A stretch of DNA of 10,998 nt from Chloroflexota bacterium (GTDB lineage Bacteria; Chloroflexota; UBA6077; CF-72), in NCBI GenBank assembly GCA_019242065.1, contig JAFAWJ010000223.1:1-10998 (forward strand), in the 5' to 3' direction. Under the pieces are notes generated by a model that did no database searches, had not been told where the DNA came from, and saw only the letters and a list, made by a program, of their open reading frames with translations. This document shows positions 1 through 5,608 of this stretch, piece after piece. Every line of letters begins with the position of its first letter. Position 1 is the stretch's first letter. A program made the translations under genes and the position numbers.

Positions 1-1
1 G

Positions 2-223
2 CCGCTTGCACCGGTTGGTGCGAGCTTCCATCTGGACCATCTCAAGCTGGTCCGCCAGGTCTTTCCCGGTGCCGAGCGTCATGTTCGTTCGGATCCACCG
101 GCGGATGGCAGCCATCGGCCGCGGCTTCTGGCGCTGATCAATGAACAGGTGGAGGCCATCACTGGCGGCGAGGGCGTGTTGCGCGTGGCAAAAGTCAGTG
201 GCTGTTTTGTCGCCACCGTGTAG
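2..223 (+). CDS. C-terminal part of an unidentified protein (5' end outside window)
   Basis: An open frame runs in from the left edge and stops with TAG at 221-223, giving the last 73 residues. It starts in the window around APVGASFHLDHLKLV and ends with VLRVAKVSGCFVATV. The piece is hydrophilic and Arg/His-rich in its first half, then has a short predicted helix (LLALINEQVEAITGG) and a beta-like hydrophobic tail, so it looks like the end of a soluble globular protein. I do not recognise the family and assign no function. The other two forward frames are less plausible: frame 1 is closed by TGA near 139-141. The following 273 bases have no gene, so this gene ends its transcription unit unless it is cotranscribed with the sigma factor downstream. 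Confidence 0.55.
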   Translation, partial: PLAPVGASFHLDHLKLVRQVFPGAERHVRSDPPADGSHRPRLLALINEQVEAITGGEGVLRVAKVSGCFVATV

Positions 224-245
224 CACCCGCGGTGTTCAAGTCAAC

Positions 246-259
246 CACGGCAAACCGTG
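246..259. terminator. Small hairpin just after the first gene, possible weak terminator
   Basis: CACGG (246-250) and CCGTG (255-259) are perfect inverted repeats around the loop CAAA, 22 bases after the stop codon of the upstream gene. The stem has only 5 base pairs and no run of T follows on the plus strand, so it is at best a weak or Rho-assisted 3' end. The position is right, the structure is marginal. Confidence 0.2.
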
Positions 260-262
260 ACG

Positions 263-318
263 AGACCTGACCGTTTACGAACAACCCTGACTACGTCGGT
301 GAAGGTCCGATCAGGTCT
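263..318. repeat. 8-bp perfect inverted repeat with 40-base spacer
   Basis: AGACCTGA at 263-270 is the exact reverse complement of TCAGGTCT at 311-318. The 40 bases between them could form the loop of a leader-RNA structure or separate two half-sites. It lies in the non-coding stretch ahead of the sigma-factor unit. An 8-bp match over this distance can arise by chance, so its function is uncertain. Confidence 0.25.
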
Positions 319-389
319 GCGGCCAGAACACTGATTGACCCGCCAGGGTCGCGTAACGCTCCTGTAACGCCAGACGGCAAGGAAGTCCT

Positions 390-404
390 CAACTGTGACA
401 GTTG
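390..404. promoter_or_regulatory. 15-bp palindrome CAACTG-TGA-CAGTTG, candidate operator
   Basis: Two perfect 6-base arms (390-395 and 399-404) flank a 3-base centre, about 93 bases upstream of the mini-ORF that leads into the sigma-factor gene. The size and symmetry suit a dimeric repressor or activator site. Nearby, related octamers GTAACGCT (353-360), GTAACGCC (364-371) and GTTACGCC (417-424) recur; the first two are 11 bases apart, close to one helical turn. I could not identify a convincing -35/-10 pair in 224-496, so the exact promoter position is unknown. Confidence 0.35.
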
Positions 405-496
405 GTAATGGCCTCTGTTACGCCACTGTGCGTCGGCACGTTGGATACTCGCATCACTCTGATCGCAGACGAGACCAACGTTCCTGGAGACGCAAC

Positions 497-598
497 ATGC
501 ATATCTGTCGAAACATTGGGAAGTCAACGATGCCTCTCGCAACGGTGAGCGGTGTATGCCACGCCGAACCCTGCACCAGCGGAGCGATCGTCGCATGA
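497..598 (+). CDS. 33-residue upstream ORF, translationally coupled to the sigma factor
   Basis: An ATG at 497 follows a good ribosome binding site, GGAG at 486-489, with a 7-base spacer. The 33-residue product starts MHICRNIGKSTMPLATV and ends with TGA at 596-598, which overlaps the sigma-factor ATG at 595-597 as ATGA. It has three cysteines (positions 4, 21, 26), the latter two in the short motif CHAEPC, and no signal peptide or membrane segment that I can see. I do not recognise a family. The arrangement fits a leader peptide whose translation delivers ribosomes to the sigma-factor start. It could also be a small regulatory protein, or a chance ORF. The same frame is open further upstream to about 395 (GTG), but the only strong ribosome binding site is at 486. 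Confidence 0.5.
   Translation: MHICRNIGKSTMPLATVSGVCHAEPCTSGAIVA
581..597 (+). promoter_or_regulatory. Ribosome binding site and ATGA start of the sigma factor
   Basis: GGAG at 581-584 precedes the ATG at 595 by 10 bases. The in-frame alternative ATG at 556 has no such site, and the later one at 652 has only a pyrimidine-rich upstream region. The site lies inside the mini-ORF, whose stop codon overlaps this start, so ribosomes finishing the mini-ORF would terminate right on it. Confidence 0.5.
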
Positions 599-1692
599 TC
601 GCCGCCCAGGTCGCACGCTCAGCCCTCCGTGACGTCACTTCCCCCGCGCCCATGAACGCCGACGACGCCGCGGTCGGATACGTCGAGGCACTCGCACAGA
701 CCCAGGAGATCCCTGCCGAGATCCTCGCGACGACAGATCGCGAGTTTGCGCTGCTGGCAGCGTCGGAGGAGCTCAGCGGTGGGGCGGGTGCCATGTACCT
801 GCGCGAGATCGCCAGGCACGACTTGCTGGACCACACCGATGAAATCGCACTTGCCCAGCGGATCGAGGCGGGCCGAGCCGCCGCCGATCTACTGGCCGAA
901 CCAGACACACTGCTCGGCGAGGCAGATCGGGAAGAATTACAGCAGGTCGTCGAAGCCGGCGAACACGCGCGCCAACGGTTGATCGAGTCCAACCTGCGCC
1001 TGGTGGTGTCCATCGCACGGCGCTACTTGAGTCGCGGCCTCACGTTCATGGACCTGGTCCAGGAAGGCAATATCGGACTGCAGATCGGCGCCGACAAATA
1101 CGACTGGCGGCGCGGGTTCCGCTTCAGCACCTACGTGTACTGGTGGATCAAACAATCCATCTTGCGCGCGCTGTCCGAGCAGAGTCGCACCATCCGTCTA
1201 CCCGGCCATGCAGTGGAGCTGCTCGGACGAGTGAAGCGCGCAGAACGCGAACTGGAGGCGCGTACTGGTAAGGAACCGAGCCTCGAGGAGCTCGCCCAAT
1301 TCCTGGGCATCGAACGCGATCGGATTGTGGAGGCGAAGCAAGCCGCGCGGACGCCCTTGTCGATGGAGCAGGCTCTCAGCCCAGACTCGGATGTCACGCG
1401 CGGTGACCTCCTGTGCGACGAAACAGCCAGCCATGCCGCCGAGCGCGAACTGGACTCGCATGAGCTGTCGGCCACCCTGGGCTCGGCACTGGCGTTGCTG
1501 GACCCGCGTGAGCGGAAAGTGCTCGAGCTCCGTTTCGGGCTTCAGTGCCATCAGGAGCGCACGCTGACGGAAGTGGCCGCGAGCGCGGGCGTCAGCCGCG
1601 AGCGGATCCATCAAATCGAACAGGCCGCCCTGTCGAAGCTCAGGCGGATGCCGAGCCTGCGGCGCGAAGTCGCCGAGCACCTGGCGGCATGA
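595..1692 (+). CDS. RNA polymerase sigma factor, sigma-70 family (RpoD/SigA-like group)
   Basis: A 365-residue sigma-70 factor with regions 1.2, 2, 3 and 4 and no acidic region 1.1, so probably a non-essential group 2 type factor rather than the housekeeping one. Region 1.2 is at about 66-93 (AMYLREIARHDLL). Region 2 is at about 125-195: SNLRLVVSIARRYL, then the core-binding DLVQEGNIGL, then DWRRGFRFSTY and WWIKQ, the -10 melting segment. Region 3 starts with RTIRLPGH near 198. Region 4 (about 295-352) has LDPRERKVLELRFGL and the helix-turn-helix VSRERIHQIEQAALSKLRR. Two specificity positions are unusual: Leu190 where E. coli sigma-70 has Thr440, and His339 where it has Arg588. GNIGLQIGADKY also departs from the usual GLMRAVDKY while keeping the length. 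The start at 595 is chosen for its ribosome binding site and coupling to the mini-ORF; a start at 556 would add 13 residues. No anti-sigma gene is adjacent. Confidence 0.92.
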   Translation: MIAAQVARSALRDVTSPAPMNADDAAVGYVEALAQTQEIPAEILATTDREFALLAASEELSGGAGAMYLREIARHDLLDHTDEIALAQRIEAGRAAADLLAEPDTLLGEADREELQQVVEAGEHARQRLIESNLRLVVSIARRYLSRGLTFMDLVQEGNIGLQIGADKYDWRRGFRFSTYVYWWIKQSILRALSEQSRTIRLPGHAVELLGRVKRAERELEARTGKEPSLEELAQFLGIERDRIVEAKQAARTPLSMEQALSPDSDVTRGDLLCDETASHAAERELDSHELSATLGSALALLDPRERKVLELRFGLQCHQERTLTEVAASAGVSRERIHQIEQAALSKLRRMPSLRREVAEHLAA

Positions 1693-1708
1693 CTGGAGAG
1701 CGCGAGGG

Positions 1709-3334
1709 TCAGGCGAACCAGGCGTGAGAGAAGGTCCACATCTCGTTGCGGCGATGGCCGAGGTCCATCAGGTTGGGCCTGGCCACCGCCCGGGTGATGT
1801 TCGGCCACAGCGCGTAGACGAACGCTTCGTCGAGTAAGAAGTCGTTGAGCTGCGAGTAGATCTGCTTGCGCTTGACGGCATCGACCTCGCCGGCGGCAGC
1901 CTCCACCAGCTGCGTGTAGGCATCACTCCGATAGCCGCCGTTATTGCCGCGATAATTGGTCGTCGAGCCCGACGTGAACTGCGTCAGCGGCTCCAGGTTC
2001 GCCCACGGGTCGGCAGCAAAATAAAGTCCGTACGTCTGCGTATGCCAGGCATCGAGCAGCGCCGCCGGCTGCAGGGTGCGGATGATGCCGTTCACCCCCA
2101 TCCTGGCCAGGTCCGACTGATAGATCTGTGCCTGCTGGGCGGCTGTCGTCGACACAGCGGAGTACAGCAGGTCCAGATCGAAGTTGCCAACGCCGGCCTG
2201 CTGGAGCAGCGATTTCGCCTTGTCCAGGTCGAACGCGATGAGGTTGTTCTTTTGCGGCTCCGACGCCGGCGACGCGGGCGGCCACGGCAGGTCCTGGATC
2301 TTCACTCGCCCGAGCTGGACCGCGTCGGCCATGCGCTGCCGATCGATGGCCCAGTTGAGCGCCTGCCGAACGAGCTTGTTGTCCATCGGCGCGAGTGTCG
2401 AATTCGGCTGCATCATGGCGAAGGCGGCGGGGTTCGGCAGCTCCAGACCCTGGTACTTGCTCGCGTCGCCAGTGAGCCGCACAAAATCCTGAATCGTCGG
2501 GCCCACGATGAAGTCCACCTGGCCCGCTTCGAGCTGCACCGTCATCGCCTGCTGGTCCTTGGCGATGGTCAGGACGATCTGATCCAGCAGCGGCGTGCCG
2601 GTGCGCCAGTAGTTCTTGTTTTTGGCATACGTGACGTGGTCACCCTGGACCCACTCGACAAAGGTAAACGCGCCAGTCCCGACAGCGGTCGTCTTGCCGC
2701 GCGGCCCGTCCGGGCTGTCCTTGTCCAGGATGTTCAATACCTGCAGGAAGTCGAAGACGTTGATCCACGGCTTCTCGGTGGTCATGGTCACGGTGTACTT
2801 GTCGCGGGCCGCCCACTGGGTGTTGGGCGGCACAAAACCGGTAATGATGCCGGCGGTTAGCTTGAAGTCCAGGATGCGATTGAGGTTGTAGATGAGATCG
2901 TCGCTGGTCACTTCGCGCCCGGAGTGGAAGGTCACCCCCTTGCGCAACGTTAGCGAGATCTGTTTGCCATCGCTGCTCTGGTCCCAGCTTTCGGCCAGAG
3001 CCGGCTGCGGCACCAGGTTATCGTCATATTCGGTGAGCGTGTCGAACACGATCCAGGCGCTCAGGCCGGCGCCTGGCGTGTAGTAGTGGCCGTCGACCGA
3101 CGACAGATCGCCGGCCTGCATGGCCCTGAGGGTGCCGCCTTGCTTCGGGCTGGCGACCGGCACCGCGGTCGGCGTGGAAACCGTCGTCAGGGCCGCGGGC
3201 ACGGGCGCAGTCGAGGCCGTCGTTCGCTGCGCGGCGGTTGCGCCGGGCGCGGCCTGACACGCGGCCAGCAAGGTCATCGCGGCACCCGCGCCGATCAGCT
3301 CGAGAAAACCCCTGCGAGTGCTGAGCTGCTGCAT
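1709..3334 (-). CDS. ABC transporter substrate-binding lipoprotein, family 5 (peptide/nickel/opine type)
   Basis: A 541-residue extracytoplasmic solute-binding protein of the DppA/OppA class. The N-terminus is a twin-arginine lipoprotein signal: RRGFLELIGAG followed by the lipobox LAAC with the lipidated Cys at residue 26. A 40-residue Ala/Thr/Pro/Val-rich linker tethers the protein to the membrane. The mature domain opens with KQGGTLRAM and contains VPQPALAESWDQSSDGK, LRKGVTFHSGREVTSDDLIY and NKLVRQALNWAIDRQRM, typical of the family, and it runs to a normal C-terminus (LLDEAFVYALWPNITRAV). The ATG at 3334 has a strong ribosome binding site, GGAGAGGA (minus strand, plus positions 3342-3349), 7 bases away. 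The ligand cannot be named. No permease or ATPase gene lies beside it: it converges with the sigma factor, 16 bases apart, and only a gene remnant lies upstream. It is therefore an orphan binding protein in this window. It is a distant paralogue of the broken gene at 8074-9411. Confidence 0.93.
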   Translation of the reverse strand: MQQLSTRRGFLELIGAGAAMTLLAACQAAPGATAAQRTTASTAPVPAALTTVSTPTAVPVASPKQGGTLRAMQAGDLSSVDGHYYTPGAGLSAWIVFDTLTEYDDNLVPQPALAESWDQSSDGKQISLTLRKGVTFHSGREVTSDDLIYNLNRILDFKLTAGIITGFVPPNTQWAARDKYTVTMTTEKPWINVFDFLQVLNILDKDSPDGPRGKTTAVGTGAFTFVEWVQGDHVTYAKNKNYWRTGTPLLDQIVLTIAKDQQAMTVQLEAGQVDFIVGPTIQDFVRLTGDASKYQGLELPNPAAFAMMQPNSTLAPMDNKLVRQALNWAIDRQRMADAVQLGRVKIQDLPWPPASPASEPQKNNLIAFDLDKAKSLLQQAGVGNFDLDLLYSAVSTTAAQQAQIYQSDLARMGVNGIIRTLQPAALLDAWHTQTYGLYFAADPWANLEPLTQFTSGSTTNYRGNNGGYRSDAYTQLVEAAAGEVDAVKRKQIYSQLNDFLLDEAFVYALWPNITRAVARPNLMDLGHRRNEMWTFSHAWFA

Positions 3335-3341
3335 GACGAGG

Positions 3342-3349
3342 TCCTCTCC
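3342..3349 (-). promoter_or_regulatory. Strong ribosome binding site of the substrate-binding lipoprotein
   Basis: On the minus strand this reads GGAGAGGA, 7 bases before the ATG at 3334. It fixes the start and places the twin-arginine pair at residues 7-8 and the lipobox Cys at 26, as expected. Confidence 0.7.
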
Positions 3350-3402
3350 CGCACTTTCCGGCTACCACCCCAGCAGCCGGTCTAAACCCCTGTTTCCGCC
3401 GA

Positions 3403-3429
3403 TGCTAGCAGACCGCGTCTAGACTGCGG
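3403..3429. promoter_or_regulatory. Two CTAG-centred palindromes between divergent genes, candidate operator
   Basis: TGCTAGCA (3403-3410) and GTCTAGAC (3417-3424) are both perfect 8-base palindromes with CTAG at the centre, their centres 14 bases apart. The second extends to the imperfect dyad CCGC-GTCTAGAC-T-GCGG (3413-3429). They lie in the 98 bases between the minus-strand lipoprotein gene and the plus-strand VOC remnant, where divergent promoters would be expected. CTAG is usually rare in bacterial DNA, which makes the pair less likely to be chance. No regulator can be assigned. Confidence 0.3.
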
Positions 3430-3432
3430 CGC

Positions 3433-3586
3433 ATGACGCAGGGCATTCCAACGCAACTCGGGCACGTCGCGATGCGCGTCCGGGATCTGGATCGGGCGGT
3501 GGCGTGTCTGGGGGTGCGGGCGATGCCTCGCACGGGAGCCGCCGCACGCGATTGACGGCCCGCTGCCGCGCCTGACGAAGCAATAG
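3433..3586 (+). pseudogene. Remnant of a VOC/glyoxalase-like protein (N-terminal scrap)
   Basis: From the ATG at 3433 the frame reads MTQGIPTQLGHVAMRVRDLD and then RAVACL. This is the typical first beta-strand and helix of the vicinal oxygen chelate fold (pattern LxHVAxxVxDLDRAxxFY), including the His that in many members is the first metal ligand. After about 26 residues the similarity stops, and the frame closes at 3553-3555 after 40 codons, against about 120-150 for an intact member. In the +1 frame, an Arg/Pro-rich stretch ending DGPLPRLTKQ reaches a TAG at 3584-3586 and may be the original C-terminal end. If so, most of the gene has been lost by an internal deletion that also changed frame. 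No strong ribosome binding site precedes the ATG. The short match makes the family call plausible rather than certain. Confidence 0.55.
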
Positions 3587-3621
3587 ACGGCCCCCACGCG
3601 TTGCGGCAGAATGGCTGGACT

Positions 3622-4722
3622 ATGCAGGTAAAGGCAGCGGTCCACTACCAACCCGGTCAGGGCGTTGAAATCGAAATGCTCGACCTGGAGGAGCCCAAGG
3701 CGCACGAGGTCCGCGTTCGCTACGTGGCGAGCGGGGTGTGTCACAGCGATCTGCACCACATCCAGGGTCTGGTGCCGCACCCCGCGCCAACGGTGTACGG
3801 GCATGAAGGCGCTGGCATCGTCGAAGCCGTCGGCCCTGACGTCTCCGGAGTCAAGGTCGGCGACCACGTGCTCACCTCCTATATTCCCTCATGTGGACGC
3901 TGCTATTACTGCACAATCGGTCGTCCGAACCTGTGCGAACTGCGTGACCAGCCACGCTACCTGCTCCTGGACGGCACCAGCCGCCTCAAAAAGGGCGGTC
4001 AGGACGTCTACCAGTACCTGCAACTGGGGACCTACTCAGAAATGGCCACCGTGCCGGATGTCAGCCTGATCCCCATCCGCAAGGATGCGCCGCTGGAAGT
4101 CATCTGTCTTGTCAGCTGCGGCGTGATGACCGGCGCCGGATCGATCATGAATCGGGCGCAGGTGAAGACCGGTTCCACGGTGGTCGTCTTCGGCTGTGGC
4201 GGCATCGGACTGAATGCGATCCAGGCCGCGGCGATCGTCGGTGCCGCGAAGATCGTCGCGGTGGATGTGTTCGACCAGAAGCTGGAGTGGGCGCGCGAGT
4301 TTGGCGCCACCCACACGGTCAACTCCAGGCAGGTCGAGGACGCGGTTGCGGAAGTCAAGCAGATTTGCGGTCGCGATGGAGCCGACTACGCGATCGAAGC
4401 GGTGGGTATCCAGCAGACCATGGAGCAAGCGTTCCAGTCGATCCATCGCGGCGGCACCGCGGTGATGATCGGCGTGCCGCCAGCCGGCATGCGGCTCTCG
4501 ATTGACCCGGCCATGCTGCTGCAGGAGCGGATCCTGACGGGAACGAGCTTCGGCAGCACCCGGCAGCGGGTGGACCTGCCCATGATCGTGGATATGTTCA
4601 TGGATGGCCGCTACAAGCTGCGCGAGTTGATCAGTCGTGAGGTGGAGCTGGAAGACCTGAACGACGCCTATGATCGGCTGATCAAAGGAGAAGTGAAGCG
4701 CAGCGTCGTGCGCTACGCTTGA
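3622..4722 (+). CDS. Zinc-dependent alcohol dehydrogenase, medium-chain (MDR) family
   Basis: A 366-residue NAD(P)-dependent zinc dehydrogenase that would interconvert alcohols and aldehydes or ketones in the cytoplasm. The GroES-like catalytic domain comes first. Catalytic zinc ligands are Cys40 (GVCHSDLH), His61 with Glu62 (GHEGAG) and Cys166 (VSCGVMTG). The structural zinc lobe is complete: Cys91, Cys94, Cys97, Cys105 in CGRCYYCTIGRPNLC. The Rossmann motif GCGGIGL is at 191-197, and Asp215 (AVDVFDQ) at the end of the second strand favours NAD over NADP. The length and the segment between 110 and 140 resemble the class III/benzyl-alcohol-dehydrogenase-like branch, but the substrate cannot be read from sequence. 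I start at ATG 3622 because the product then begins MQVKAAV, as relatives do; an in-frame TTG at 3601 would add 7 residues. The ribosome binding site is weak. It is intact although both neighbours are decayed; its stop overlaps the end of the minus-strand pseudogene by 10 bases. Confidence 0.95.
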   Translation: MQVKAAVHYQPGQGVEIEMLDLEEPKAHEVRVRYVASGVCHSDLHHIQGLVPHPAPTVYGHEGAGIVEAVGPDVSGVKVGDHVLTSYIPSCGRCYYCTIGRPNLCELRDQPRYLLLDGTSRLKKGGQDVYQYLQLGTYSEMATVPDVSLIPIRKDAPLEVICLVSCGVMTGAGSIMNRAQVKTGSTVVVFGCGGIGLNAIQAAAIVGAAKIVAVDVFDQKLEWAREFGATHTVNSRQVEDAVAEVKQICGRDGADYAIEAVGIQQTMEQAFQSIHRGGTAVMIGVPPAGMRLSIDPAMLLQERILTGTSFGSTRQRVDLPMIVDMFMDGRYKLRELISREVELEDLNDAYDRLIKGEVKRSVVRYA

Positions 4723-5060
4723 GCATAGACTGCCTCATCGTGGCCGTTGCTGTCCGCGTCGGCGTTGCTCGCGGTTCCGAACCATTGTCCGAGCTGCGAC
4801 CAGACCGTCGGCGTTATCGCCGGCCCAGGCGACGCTATCAGGTCGGATCAGCATCGCGGCCGGCGCCTCGCTGCGACAGACCGCCTGGATTGAGGCCCGG
4901 GCCACCCGAGGCGGTATGCAGGCCGACCAGTCCGTGCGCCTCGTCGGCCTGGCTGGGGTCTGGAGGCGCTCCAGAACGACGGGGTTGGCGCCCGCCAGCC
5001 GCAGCTCACAGGCGAAGAGAGGCCGACGGAGCCTCCGCCGACGATAACAACGTCGAACAT
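4713..5060 (-). pseudogene. Collapsed FAD-dependent monooxygenase (PHBH/aromatic hydroxylase type)
   Basis: Only about 350 bases remain of a gene normally near 1.5 kb, but the family signatures follow in the right order in shifting frames. At 5060-5019 the frame reads MFDVVIVGGGSVGL, the FAD dinucleotide-binding GxGxxG motif. After a one-base shift it reads LFACELRLAGANPVVLERL (to about 4962). In a third frame, 4960-4922 reads DPSQADEAHGLVG, and 4918-4889 reads HTASGGPGLN, like the second FAD-binding motif that normally lies near residue 290. From 4866 it reads APAAMLIRPDSVAWAGDNADG, a C-terminal thioredoxin-like end. A last shift gives LGQWFG and a stop at 4713-4715. At least two large internal deletions plus small indels explain this. 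A good ribosome binding site (AAAGGAG, minus strand, 5071-5077) still precedes the ATG. The product cannot be functional. It directly follows the TetR remnant, 3 bases apart. Confidence 0.8.
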
Positions 5061-5063
5061 GAC

Positions 5064-5518
5064 TCACAGTCTCCTTTGGCGGGGCGTCTCCAGCCCGTCC
5101 TTGAGTTGCTGGAAGGCGTCGGGCAGCAGCGGCAGAAGCGACACCGGCGGATCGGTGCGGACCCAGAAGTCCAGGACCACCAGTTGCACCGTGATGGCGG
5201 CCGCTGACAGCAGGCTGAGGTAGAGGTCCTGGCGGGGATCGGTTCCGGTGCGGTCGGCGATCGCCTGAGTGAGCTCCGCCTGCGCGGTTTGCGACCCCCG
5301 CGCGATCGCGGCCTGGAGGTCCGGTTCGCTGAAAACGGTGCTCAGGTTGTCCTGGACCTCGCTGGCCTGCGGGCCATGGGCGCCCGCCCAGCCGCGGAAG
5401 GGCTCGATCATGGCAGCCGTGAGCGCTTCCCCCAGCGACTCGCCGCCAGGTCGACGATGTCCTCGACCCGCACCTTGGCGAGGCCGCGTTCCTTGGCGAT
5501 CAAATTCGCGCGCTTCAT
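5064..5518 (-). pseudogene. TetR-family regulator with deleted DNA-binding domain
   Basis: The C-terminal ligand-binding part is readable from about GESLGEALTAAMIEPF to the stop at 5064-5066, ending with SLLPLLPDAFQQLKDGL, typical of the end of TetR regulators. The N-terminus is broken. In a different frame, from ATG 5518, one reads LIAKERGLAKVRVEDIVDLA, the first helix and turn of a TetR helix-turn-helix. The frame then runs out after about 36 codons. The junction lies near 5442-5455, where the recognition helix and following helices (about 40-45 residues in relatives) are missing and the frame changes. A GTG at 5528 opens the C-terminal frame for 154 codons, but its first 30 residues are Arg/Gly-rich out-of-frame translation. 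A truncated ligand-domain protein without DNA binding could still be made from an internal start. Context: it was probably the local regulator of the monooxygenase immediately downstream. Confidence 0.78.
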
Positions 5519-5521
5519 TCG

Positions 5522-5544
5522 GGTGCACCTATTTCCGCTCGGAA
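5522..5544. promoter_or_regulatory. Dyad sequences ahead of the TetR remnant, candidate operator
   Basis: GGTGCACC (5522-5529) is an 8-base palindrome, and TTCCG-CT-CGGAA (5533-5544) is a perfect 5-base inverted repeat with a 2-base centre. Both lie directly upstream of the TetR start, between it and the divergent LuxR-type gene, the usual place for a TetR autoregulatory site. With the DNA-binding domain deleted from the local TetR protein, this would be a relic operator unless another regulator uses it. Confidence 0.35.
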
Positions 5545-5590
5545 TACCGGCGTCGCGCGCGAGGCCGCTGTTAGGATTGTCAGCGTGTCC

Positions 5591-5601
5591 GCCAGACTGG
5601 C
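5591..5601. promoter_or_regulatory. 11-bp palindrome just before the LuxR-type gene
   Basis: GCCAG-A-CTGGC is a perfect dyad ending 7 bases before the GTG start at 5609. It could be an operator or a hairpin overlapping the ribosome entry region; no clear Shine-Dalgarno sequence is present here. A dyad this short may be chance. Confidence 0.2.
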
Positions 5602-5608
5602 CTGATCC

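Noticed and set aside
556..594. Earlier ATG (556) as the sigma-factor start
   Set aside because: It has no Shine-Dalgarno sequence; ATG 595 has GGAG at a suitable distance and an ATGA overlap. It is not excluded.
1198..1680. 160-codon open frame on the minus strand inside the sigma-factor gene
   Set aside because: It is antisense to a clearly conserved coding region, has no recognisable domain, and long antisense frames are common in GC-rich DNA.
1693..1708. A terminator between the convergent sigma-factor and lipoprotein genes
   Set aside because: The 16-base gap contains no inverted repeat with a T-run on either strand.
2042..2860. 272-codon plus-strand frame across the substrate-binding lipoprotein gene
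   Set aside because: The product is Arg/Val/Leu-rich low-information sequence that mirrors the codons of the real gene on the other strand; no motif or ribosome binding site.
3601..3621. TTG at 3601 as the alcohol dehydrogenase start
   Set aside because: It adds seven residues not expected in the family, and the ATG at 3622 gives the normal MQVKAAV beginning.
4735..5067. 110-codon minus-strand frame as an intact small protein
   Set aside because: It contains only the second and the C-terminal scraps of the monooxygenase and misses the GxGxxG start, which lies in another frame; it is part of the pseudogene.
4719..5207. 162-codon plus-strand frame after the dehydrogenase
   Set aside because: It reads Arg/Pro-rich sequence across the antisense of two pseudogenes; no domain, and the minus strand explains the region better.
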